From Lachnospiraceae bacterium UBA1258 (lineage in GTDB: Bacteria; Bacillota; Clostridia; Lachnospirales; Lachnospiraceae): 7,186 nt of DNA. The position numbers and the translations under genes are program-made. The stretch is taken from NCBI GenBank assembly GCA_002308235.1, contig DBVS01000143.1:1-7186 (forward strand), read 5' to 3'. The notes beneath the pieces are model-generated. The model did no database searches. It was not told the origin of the DNA and worked only from the letters and a program-made list of their open reading frames with translations. How positions within the stretch are numbered: position 1 is the stretch's first letter; every line of letters begins with the position of its first letter. This document shows, in pieces, positions 1 through 5,271 of this stretch.

Positions 1-128
1 AGCCCCCCTCAAGATGAGATATCCAGCGCAAGCTAAGACCCCTTGAAGACGACGAGGTAGATAGGGCCAAGGTGTAAGTGCAGTAATGCATTCAGCTGAT
101 GGTTACTAATAGGTCGAGAGCTTAATCA
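1..128 (+). rRNA. 23S ribosomal RNA, 3' end (partial)
   Basis: This is the last ~128 nt of a large-subunit rRNA gene; the rest lies left of the window. The recognisable conserved tail runs from the CCCCTTGAAGACGACGAGGT stretch (about 39-58), through a GGTGTAAG hairpin region, to the highly conserved ACTAATAGGTCGAG segment (about 105-118). The terminal CTTAATCA (121-128) is the strand that normally pairs with the 5' end of 23S rRNA, so I place the mature 3' end near 128, give or take a few bases. The identification is by recognition of conserved rRNA sequence. The exact processing point is inferred. Confidence 0.95.
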
Positions 129-180
129 AAAAGGATGGAAAGATAATTCTATTGTTCTGTATTAAGAGTTCAAGGCGTAT
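129..180 (+). other. 23S trailer without a 5S rRNA gene
   Basis: Only about 52 nt separate the 23S end from the terminator hairpin. A 5S gene needs about 115-120 nt and has a recognisable core, and neither the room nor the core is here. The stretch is AT-rich and probably contributes the 3' strand of the 23S processing stem, whose partner lies upstream of the window. In this operon 5S must be elsewhere, for example upstream of 16S, in the 16S-23S spacer, or unlinked. Confidence 0.7.
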
Positions 181-212
181 AAAGCGTAGCATTTTGCTAC
201 GCTTTTTCTTTT
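181..212 (+). terminator. Rho-independent terminator of the rRNA operon
   Basis: There is a perfect 11-bp stem, AAAGCGTAGCA (181-191) and TGCTACGCTTT (195-205), with a 3-nt loop, followed by a T-rich run to about 212. It sits about 55 nt after the 23S end and closes the rRNA transcription unit, insulating cheV. Confidence 0.92.
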
Positions 213-298
213 TGCCTGTTATGTGTTATGCTAAGAAAAAGTTTTTCATGAAATGAGTTAATTATTTGCTAATTTTATCTAAATTTTCGGAATATAAT

Positions 299-326
299 TT
301 GATTTTAATATTCGTTATGTTATAAT
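299..326 (+). promoter_or_regulatory. Probable SigA-type promoter of cheV
   Basis: TTGATT (299-304, 4/6 to TTGACA), a 16-nt spacer, and a perfect TATAAT (321-326) preceded by an extended -10 TG at 318-319. Transcription should start near 333, leaving a leader of about 50 nt before the cheV ATG. A second TATAAT at 293-298 has no well-spaced -35. I see no SigD/FliA-type motility promoter, so expression looks housekeeping, although this was judged by eye. The rest of 213-383 is AT-rich and shows no gene. Confidence 0.7.
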
Positions 327-366
327 CGGAACATAGGTGGTTCAGAAAAAAGTGCGGGGCACAGAT

Positions 367-371
367 AGGAG
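367..371 (+). promoter_or_regulatory. Ribosome-binding site of cheV
   Basis: AGGAG at 367-371 lies 12 nt before the ATG at 384. The spacing is rather long, but no other Shine-Dalgarno sequence is nearby. The protein begins with a run typical of clostridial CheV proteins, which supports the ATG at 384. Confidence 0.65.
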
Positions 372-383
372 CGTATTTATTTA

Positions 384-1280
384 ATGGATACAAAAATTCT
401 TTTGGAAAACGGTACAAACGAACTTGAGGTACTTGAGTTCATTCTGGCCGACCATTCATACGGTATTAATGTAGCAAAAATCAGAGAAATAATTCCCTAT
501 GCGGACGTTACGCCGGTACCCAATGCGCACCCCAGTATTGAAGGTATTTTTATGCCGCGTGATGTTATGATTACGGCAATCGATCTTAAAAACTGCTTAC
601 AGAGAGGTAAATCAGAACCCGGTGGTTTATTTATAGTTACAAACTTTAATAAACTTGATATTGCTTTCCATGTTGATTCCGTTGTGGGAATTCATCGAGT
701 TTCCTGGAAAGATATCATTAAACCCGGTTCTACCATTTCGACTACAGAAGACGGTATTTCAACCGGTATCGTTAAGATGAACGATAAACTCATCATTATC
801 CTCGACTTCGAGAAGATCGTATCCGATATCAATCCCGATACGGGACTTAAGATTCAGGAAATTGATGCGCTCGGAACCAGAGAACGTAACAATGTTCCGA
901 TTCTTATTGCTGAGGACTCAATGCTTCTTAACAAACTTATTGTTGACTCCCTTAAGAAAGCGGGTTATGAGAACATAATCCATACCGAAAACGGTCAGGA
1001 AGCTTATGATATCATTACCGATTGCAAGAAAAAGGGCACACTTAAGGATCATGTTCAGTGCATTATCACCGATATTGAGATGCCCCTTATGGACGGACAC
1101 AGGTTGACCAAACTTGTTAAGAGCGATGATGAAACAAAGGATATTCCCATCGTTATTTTCTCATCTTTGGTAAATGACGAAATGAGAAAGAAGGGTGAGG
1201 CACTCGGAGCAGATGCCCAGCTTTCGAAGCCCGAGATCGGACGCCTTGTTCAGGAAGTTGATAAGCTGGTATTTAAATAA
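384..1280 (+). CDS. cheV: Chemotaxis adaptor CheV (CheW-receiver fusion)
   Basis: A 298-aa protein with the normal CheV layout and length. Residues ~12-150 form a CheW-like coupling domain (GINVAKIREI, PNAHPSIEGIFMPRD). In this family that domain docks on chemoreceptors and the CheA P5 domain. Residues ~171-298 form a CheY-like receiver with all key residues visible: the acidic pair E177-D178, phospho-acceptor D230 in IITDIEMP, switch serine S260, and invariant K282 in SKPE. CheA-dependent phosphorylation of D230 is expected to tune receptor-kinase coupling during adaptation, in the cytoplasm at receptor arrays. The gene has its own promoter and terminator and stands alone, not in a che operon. 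It follows an rRNA operon and precedes the large acidic membrane gene, which carries FliM-N-like motifs that could bind a receiver; that link is inference. I see no defect in the reading frame. The family call is very secure. Confidence 0.96.
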   Translation: MDTKILLENGTNELEVLEFILADHSYGINVAKIREIIPYADVTPVPNAHPSIEGIFMPRDVMITAIDLKNCLQRGKSEPGGLFIVTNFNKLDIAFHVDSVVGIHRVSWKDIIKPGSTISTTEDGISTGIVKMNDKLIIILDFEKIVSDINPDTGLKIQEIDALGTRERNNVPILIAEDSMLLNKLIVDSLKKAGYENIIHTENGQEAYDIITDCKKKGTLKDHVQCIITDIEMPLMDGHRLTKLVKSDDETKDIPIVIFSSLVNDEMRKKGEALGADAQLSKPEIGRLVQEVDKLVFK

Positions 1281-1317
1281 GTCATTTGCTTTGTGATTGA
1301 ATTATCAGATAATTTTG

Positions 1318-1357
1318 AAATCAGGACGTGAAATAATTCATGTCCTGATTTTTTATT
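1318..1357 (+). terminator. Rho-independent terminator after cheV
   Basis: A 15-bp stem (1318-1332 with 1337-1351), perfect except for one G-U pair, closes on an ATAA loop and is followed by TTTATT. It starts about 37 nt after the cheV stop codon. It separates cheV from the next gene, so the two are probably transcribed independently. Confidence 0.88.
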
Positions 1358-1373
1358 CGTCGAAGATTCGAAT

Positions 1374-1403
1374 ATTGTTAAACAATCGGCGCTATGTTAA
1401 AAT
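1374..1403 (+). promoter_or_regulatory. Probable promoter of the large acidic-repeat gene, with overlapping palindrome
   Basis: TTGTTA (1375-1380, 4/6 to consensus), a 17-nt spacer, and TAAAAT (1398-1403, 5/6) with an extended -10 TG at 1395-1396. Expected transcription start is near 1410, giving a short leader of about 25 nt. A perfect odd-length palindrome, ATTGTT-A-AACAAT (1374-1386), covers the -35 and could be an operator, though its AT-rich makeup makes chance possible. The promoter would drive the large gene and probably hisH-hisF-ung. Confidence 0.6.
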
Positions 1404-1424
1404 AATTCTGAATATAAAATTCGT

Positions 1425-1430
1425 GAGGTG
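1425..1430 (+). promoter_or_regulatory. Ribosome-binding site that decides the start of the large gene
   Basis: GAGGTG (1425-1430) is the only Shine-Dalgarno-like sequence here. It sits correctly for the ATG at 1434 (5 nt after the GAGG core). The in-frame GTG at 1428 overlaps this site and has nothing suitable upstream, so ATG 1434 is the better start. Confidence 0.7.
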
Positions 1431-1433
1431 CCT

Positions 1434-4400
1434 ATGGGCAATGAAGATTATCTGGATAGTCTTTTAAAAGCGGCAAGAGAAGCTGATGCGCTGGCTGAGG
1501 ACAATCCCAATTCTGCTATAAATAAGGTACGCGAAATTAACAACATGAAGGAAGCGGAACGCGCAATGCAAGCCGAAGAAGAAGCTGCAGCGAGCGAAAC
1601 GTCCGATTCCGATGCGGTTACTGAGAACGATGATATTGCCGATTTGCTTAAATCCCTGGAGGATTTGCCTGCGGCAGATGAGACGTCCGCAGATACCGAT
1701 ATAAATCTTGATGAATTATTGAAGGGCCTTGATGAGGCTCTTGTTGATGCGCCTTCGAACGAAGAAATCGAATCTACGGAGGACCCGGTTGAAGAACCTT
1801 TGGTTGAAGAAACCGTGATTGAAGAGCCTGTTATCGAGGAGCCCGTGATTGAGGAGCCTTCTGTTGAAGAGCCTGTTATCGAAGAGTCTTTGGTTGAGGA
1901 ACCTGTAATTGAGGAACCTTTGATCGACGAGCCTGTTATTGACGATTCGTTGGCTGAAGAACCCGCAGAAGAGCCTGTAGTTGAGGATAATATCGAGGAT
2001 ATTCTTAAGAATCTTTCCGAGACTACCGAAGAACCGGCAGGGGATGCAGATATCGACAGCCTCTTAAAAGACCTGGCGGAAGCCGAGACGGAATCTTCCG
2101 AAGAAATTCCGAGCGATTCCGGTGAAACCGAAAACATCGACGATATCTTGAAAACTTTGGCAGAGGCTGAAGTGGCAACCGAAAAGCCTGCGACCGATGC
2201 TTCCGAAGAGTTACTTATAGATGATTCATTGATTGAGGAACCCGTTGCTGAGGAACCTGTTGTTGAGGAGCCTCTTATTGAGGAGCCTTTGGCTGAAGAA
2301 CCTGTAATCGAAGAAGCCCCTGTTGAAGAAGCTTTAATTGAAGAACCTGCGACAGAAGAATCGGTTATCGAAGACAATATAGATGACATTTTAAAGAATT
2401 TGAGCGATCTCGAAAGCGTACCTGCAGGAGAAGAGCCTGCAAGCGAAGAGAATATCGACGATTTGCTTAAATCTCTTTCTGAGATTTCCGACCAACCCGC
2501 AGAGCCTGTTGAAGAAGCACCTGCTGAAGAGGTTCTTATCGATGAGCCTCTTATTGAGGAACCGGTTCTTGAAGAAGCTGTAATCGAGGAACCTGTAATC
2601 GAAGAAGCACCTGTCGAAGAAACTGTAATCGAGGAAGCTCCCGTTGAAGAAGCTTTAATTGATGAACCTGTAATCGAAGAAGCACCTGTCGAAGAAACTG
2701 TAATCGAGGAAGCTCCCGTTGAAGAAGCTTCCGTTGAAGAAGCTTTAATTGATGAACCTATAATCGAAGAAGCTCCTGTTGAAGAAACTTTAATTGATGA
2801 ACCTGTAATCGAAGAAACTCCTGCTGAAGAAACTGTAATCGAAGAGCAGATCATTGAAGAAGCACCCGTTGAAGAAAACGTAATCGAAGAGTCTTCTGCA
2901 GAAGAGCCTGCAACAGACGAAAATATCGATGATTTGCTGAAATCTCTTTCTGATATCGGAGAAACACCCGCTGAGGGCTCCGGGGAAGAAGTTTCCATAG
3001 ACGATGACGCTCTTGCGGCACTTGCCTCACTTGATACAACTTCAGAAGAACCCGCATCCGAAGAACCTGCTTCGGAAGAAGCTTTGCTTGATTCCGAAGG
3101 TGGTTCAAACCTTGATCAGGATGCCATCAGCAGTCTTCTTTCGGAACTTTCTGAGCCCTCAAAGGCTGAAGAACTTGCTGATGCCGCGGCAGAGGATGCC
3201 CATGCCATGAGTCAGGAGGAGATTGAAGCCCTTCTTAATCAGGCTTCAGATATCGAAGGCCATGCCAACAGCAACGGTGAAGTTGAGATCGATCTAAGCG
3301 ACCTTGAATCTCTTGAAAGCGAGTTTGGAATTGAAGACAGAACTCCGGAGCAAATGGAAGTTGTTTTGCCGGAGGAAGAAATAAACGTAGATTCCATCGG
3401 AGACGACCTTGAGAACATCAAGGATGCTGAAGATGCGGAACTTGAGGAAATATCAAGCCTTTTAAAGAGTATCGACAGCAATGAAGTTGCGGCGGATGAT
3501 GATACCGATATGCTTTCTCTTCTTAATGATGCGGTTGCCAAGCAGGAAGAAGAAGATAAAGCCATCGCGAAAGAGCGCGACAGAAAAGCGGCCGAACTGG
3601 ATTATCTTAACGCCAAGGAAGAAAAATTCAAGGAAGATAAGAAGGCCGAGAAAAAGAAGAAAAAAGAAAAGAAAGAAAAAGAGAAGAAGAAGGGTAAACT
3701 TGCCAATCTTCTTGATTTCCTTACAAAAGAAGACGAGTCCGAGCTTGAAGCCGAAGCGGAGAGCCTCTTAAAGGTTTCCGATGCGCCGGGTGAAGGTGGA
3801 GGAAAGGACGAAAACTTCGAGGATGTCCCGGGCGAAAACAAGGAAATCCTTGAGCAGATGGATAAAGAGGAAGAAGAAGGCGGCAAGAAAGGCAAGAAAA
3901 AGAAAAAGGACAAGAAAGGTAAGAAAGGCAAAAAGGGTAAGGCCGAAGGAGCTGAAGGTGAAGGCGAAGAATCAGGCGGCGAAGAAGTTGCAGGAAAGCC
4001 CAAGAAACCTAAGAAAGAGCGTAAGCCCCTTGTTCTTGATATTGATACGGGAAAGCCTCTTTCCAAAAAGAATGTGCGCCTGATCTTTATCATGTGCGCA
4101 AGTTTCATGGTTGCAATCCTTTTGCTTGTTTATGTCGTTCCCGGAATGATCATTCATTCGAATGCAAGAACCGCATTCAACAAGGGCGATTACGAGACAA
4201 CATACAAGAGTTTCTTTGGCGAGAAACTTAAGGGCAAGGATCTGGTTCTTTATCAGAAGTCGGAACTTTTACTGAAGGTTCAGCATAAATACAGGTCCTT
4301 TGCGGCTTATCAGAACATGGGCAAGAACGAAGAGGCTCTTGACCAGCTGCTGCAGGCAGTTTCGAATTACGAAGCATGGCTGTACGAAGCGGAGACCCTG

Positions 4401-4655
4401 GGTATTCAGTCAAAATTCAATGAGGAATACGCAGATATCGTTACGGCGCTTATGCTTAATTACAATATTACAGAGCAAAAAGCAAAAGAAATAATCGCAC
4501 TTCCGACCGATCTGGAGTATTCACTTATGGTAAGGAGCGTTGCTTTGGGCGTAGATTATATCGATCCCAATGAGCCCCTGCCCGGTGAATTTGTGCCTCC
4601 TTCGAAGGAAGAGCCGATTGTTTACGAGGACTATTTGCCCGAAGAAGGAATGTAG
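1434..4655 (+). CDS. Large acidic-repeat membrane protein with FliM-N-like motifs and an outer TPR-like domain; function unknown
   Basis: I do not recognise a named family for this 1073-aa protein. Residues 1-700 are very Glu-rich and probably disordered. Three tracts of pentapeptides of the type V-I-E-E-P (about 118-184, 258-313, 357-494) alternate with about 14 leucine motifs such as ENIDDLLKSLS; one (592-603) closely resembles the CheY-P-binding N-terminus of FliM. Residues ~703-763 are a charged, probably helical stretch ending in a Lys block (740-755). A second Lys/Gly block spans 818-841, and KPKKPKKERKP starts at 855. One membrane segment lies at ~883-907. The basic side before it predicts N-inside, C-outside topology with no cleaved signal peptide. 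Residues 908-1073 look helical and TPR-like (ARTAFNKGDYETTYKSFF, and NMGKNEEALDQLLQA). I infer a membrane-tethered multivalent scaffold, possibly for receiver domains such as that of the neighbouring CheV. An alternative is a polar or envelope organiser with acidic repeats that merely look FliM-like. The stop is 1 nt before the hisH ATG. Confidence 0.85.
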   Translation: MGNEDYLDSLLKAAREADALAEDNPNSAINKVREINNMKEAERAMQAEEEAAASETSDSDAVTENDDIADLLKSLEDLPAADETSADTDINLDELLKGLDEALVDAPSNEEIESTEDPVEEPLVEETVIEEPVIEEPVIEEPSVEEPVIEESLVEEPVIEEPLIDEPVIDDSLAEEPAEEPVVEDNIEDILKNLSETTEEPAGDADIDSLLKDLAEAETESSEEIPSDSGETENIDDILKTLAEAEVATEKPATDASEELLIDDSLIEEPVAEEPVVEEPLIEEPLAEEPVIEEAPVEEALIEEPATEESVIEDNIDDILKNLSDLESVPAGEEPASEENIDDLLKSLSEISDQPAEPVEEAPAEEVLIDEPLIEEPVLEEAVIEEPVIEEAPVEETVIEEAPVEEALIDEPVIEEAPVEETVIEEAPVEEASVEEALIDEPIIEEAPVEETLIDEPVIEETPAEETVIEEQIIEEAPVEENVIEESSAEEPATDENIDDLLKSLSDIGETPAEGSGEEVSIDDDALAALASLDTTSEEPASEEPASEEALLDSEGGSNLDQDAISSLLSELSEPSKAEELADAAAEDAHAMSQEEIEALLNQASDIEGHANSNGEVEIDLSDLESLESEFGIEDRTPEQMEVVLPEEEINVDSIGDDLENIKDAEDAELEEISSLLKSIDSNEVAADDDTDMLSLLNDAVAKQEEEDKAIAKERDRKAAELDYLNAKEEKFKEDKKAEKKKKKEKKEKEKKKGKLANLLDFLTKEDESELEAEAESLLKVSDAPGEGGGKDENFEDVPGENKEILEQMDKEEEEGGKKGKKKKKDKKGKKGKKGKAEGAEGEGEESGGEEVAGKPKKPKKERKPLVLDIDTGKPLSKKNVRLIFIMCASFMVAILLLVYVVPGMIIHSNARTAFNKGDYETTYKSFFGEKLKGKDLVLYQKSELLLKVQHKYRSFAAYQNMGKNEEALDQLLQAVSNYEAWLYEAETLGIQSKFNEEYADIVTALMLNYNITEQKAKEIIALPTDLEYSLMVRSVALGVDYIDPNEPLPGEFVPPSKEEPIVYEDYLPEEGM
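1785..1985 (+). repeat. Acidic pentapeptide tract 1
   Basis: A tract of about 67 residues built from five-residue units of the type hydrophobic-(I/V)-E-E-P (VIEEP, LVEEP, LIDEP, VIDDS). It separates the leucine motif at residue 90 from the one at 185. It should be extended and strongly negative, acting as a spacer. At the DNA level the units vary through third-base changes, so this tract is older or more diverged than the exact duplication in tract 3. Confidence 0.85.
2205..2372 (+). repeat. Acidic pentapeptide tract 2
   Basis: About 56 residues of the same V-x-E-E-P type units (LIEEP, VAEEP, VVEEP, LAEEP, then APVEE). It lies between the leucine motifs at residues 233 and 314. The same spacer interpretation applies. 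Confidence 0.85.
2502..2915 (+). repeat. Acidic pentapeptide tract 3, the longest
   Basis: About 138 residues, mostly in a longer period combining VIEEAPVEE, TVIEEAPVEE and ALIDEP. It bridges the near-identical leucine motifs at residues 339 and 496. It contains the exact DNA duplication annotated separately, so its length probably varies between strains. Confidence 0.85.
2589..2730 (+). repeat. Recent 75-bp tandem duplication inside the acidic tract
   Basis: Bases 2589-2655 and 2664-2730 are identical over 67 bp at a 75-bp offset (25 codons, frame preserved). The following 2731-2759 repeats 2641-2669 at a 90-bp offset. Identity at synonymous positions means the duplication is recent or kept uniform by recombination. 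This is coding DNA, not a CRISPR array or mobile element. Confidence 0.9.
3111..3155 (+). other. FliM-N-like motif, copy LDQDAISSLLSEL
   Basis: This encodes residues 560-574 of the large protein. The pattern L-x-Q-D-x-I-x-x-L-L follows the FliM/FliY N-terminal consensus L-S-Q-x-E-I-D-A-L-L, known to bind phosphorylated CheY. It lacks the central Glu and Asp and keeps the hydrophobic positions and the Gln. Binding is inferred, not shown. Confidence 0.55.
3207..3242 (+). other. FliM-N-like motif, copy MSQEEIEALLNQ (best match)
   Basis: This encodes residues 592-603 of the large protein. E. coli FliM starts, from memory, MGDSILSQAEIDALLN, and clostridial and bacillar FliM/FliY start with similar L-S-Q-x-E-I-D-A-L-L peptides that dock on the CheY-P alpha4-beta5-alpha5 face. 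Here S-Q-x-E-I-x-A-L-L-N is kept, with Glu for Asp. In FliM the peptide is at the extreme N-terminus, whereas here it is internal in a disordered region with acidic flanks. Confidence 0.65.
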
Positions 4656-4656
4656 T

Positions 4657-5262
4657 ATGATTGCGGTTATAGATTATGATGCCGGGAATATCATGAGTGT
4701 TTGCAAAGCTCTTGATTTTCTCGGCGAAGAGTATGTTTTTACAAGAGACAGGGATGTCATTTTGTCCGCTGACAAAGCAATTCTTCCCGGCGTCGGGGCA
4801 TTTGGCGACGCCGTGAGCAATCTGAAAAATTATGGTCTTGTGGGTGTAATCAGGGATTTTGTAAAAAGTGGGAAACCTTTTCTTGGTATCTGCCTTGGTA
4901 TGCAGCTTATTTTTGAAGAAAGCGAAGAGTCTCCGGGAGTTAAGGGACTATCGCTCCTTAAGGGTAAGTGCTTTAAAATTCCTGCAGACAAGGGTCTTAA
5001 GGTTCCGCAGATCGGATGGAATTCTCTTTCTTTTCCCAAGGAAACGAAACTTTTTAAAGGCGTGTCCGACGGCGCTTTTGTTTACTTTGTCCATTCCTAC
5101 TACATAAAGGCCGACGATCTTGAAGACGTTGCGGCCTGCTGCGAATACGGCGTAAACGTTCATGCGGCCGTTGAAAGGGACAACATTTTCGGCTGTCAGT
5201 TCCATCCCGAGAAAAGTTCGGAAACCGGACTCAAAATTCTTAAAAACTTCGCTGAATTATAG
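4657..5262 (+). CDS. hisH: Imidazole glycerol phosphate synthase, glutaminase subunit HisH
   Basis: A 201-aa class I glutamine amidotransferase of normal length. It hydrolyses glutamine and channels ammonia to HisF in step five of histidine synthesis, in the cytoplasm. The catalytic triad is visible: Cys79 in GICLGMQ, and His183 and Glu185 in QFHPEKS. The oxyanion strand PGVGAFG is at 44-50, and the start MIAVIDYDAGN is typical of the family. That fixes the start at ATG 4657. A longer frame reaching upstream to 4570 only reuses the end of the preceding gene. The ribosome site GAAGAAGG (4641-4648) lies inside the preceding gene, whose stop is 1 nt before this ATG, so coupled translation is likely. 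hisF follows after 9 nt. Identification is secure. Confidence 0.97.
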   Translation: MIAVIDYDAGNIMSVCKALDFLGEEYVFTRDRDVILSADKAILPGVGAFGDAVSNLKNYGLVGVIRDFVKSGKPFLGICLGMQLIFEESEESPGVKGLSLLKGKCFKIPADKGLKVPQIGWNSLSFPKETKLFKGVSDGAFVYFVHSYYIKADDLEDVAACCEYGVNVHAAVERDNIFGCQFHPEKSSETGLKILKNFAEL

Positions 5263-5271
5263 GATTTTATC

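Larger units (their letters stand above)
1446..3530 (+). repeat. Degenerate array of about 14 leucine motifs (FliM-N-like) within the large protein
   Basis: Protein-level repeat with consensus (D/E)-(N/D)-I-D-(D/S)-(L/I)-L-K-x-L-(S/A)-(D/E). Numbering from ATG 1434, copies begin at residues ~5 (DYLDSLLKAA), 66 (DDIADLLKSLED), 90 (INLDELLKGLDE), 185 (DNIEDILKNLSE), 206 (DIDSLLKDLAE), 233 (ENIDDILKTLAE), 314 (DNIDDILKNLSD), 339 (ENIDDLLKSLSE), 496 (ENIDDLLKSLSD), 521 (SIDDDALAALASLD), 560 (LDQDAISSLLSEL), 592 (MSQEEIEALLNQ), 670 (LEEISSLLKSID) and 692 (DMLSLLND). The order acid-x-I/L-acid-x-L-L would form short amphipathic helices. Two copies (2448-2486 and 2919-2957) are also nearly identical at the DNA level, with 5 differences in 39 bases by my count, so the array probably grew by internal duplication. 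Confidence 0.8.

Noticed and set aside
129..180. 5S rRNA or tRNA after 23S
   Set aside because: The space is too short for 5S before the terminator, and no tRNA cloverleaf, GTTCRA loop context or acceptor pairing was found.
235..247. Palindrome GAAAAA-G-TTTTTC
   Set aside because: It has a one-base centre that cannot form a hairpin, it is an A/T homopolymer that arises easily by chance, and it lies outside any promoter element.
293..298. TATAAT as the main cheV promoter
   Set aside because: The best upstream -35 (TTGCTA at 266-271) is 21 nt away and there is no extended -10. The TATAAT at 321-326 is better.
317..334. ATGTT N8 AACAT inverted repeat around the cheV -10
   Set aside because: The arms are only five AT-rich bases and partly made of the -10 itself.
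1428..1433. GTG start two codons upstream for the large gene
   Set aside because: The GTG is part of the GAGGTG ribosome site and has no Shine-Dalgarno sequence of its own. ATG 1434 is properly spaced.
2502..2915. CRISPR-like regular repeats
   Set aside because: The repeats are coding, keep frame, lack unique spacers of constant length, and translate to acidic pentapeptides.
1448..2998. Long open frame on the minus strand, 516 codons, Ser-rich
   Set aside because: It is the mirror of the Glu-codon repeats (GAA/GAG read backward give TTC/CTC, with the frame offset giving Ser). It has no domain, its low complexity comes only from the repeat, and it opposes a well-supported gene.
3602..4108. 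Minus-strand open frame rich in Phe, Ser and Leu, looking membrane-like
   Set aside because: It is the antisense of the AAG/AAA-rich Lys blocks. The apparent hydrophobicity follows from base composition.
4570..4656. Longer HisH starting inside the large gene
   Set aside because: The extra 29 residues are out-of-frame reading of the upstream gene. The family begins at MIAVIDYDAGN and a ribosome site precedes ATG 4657.
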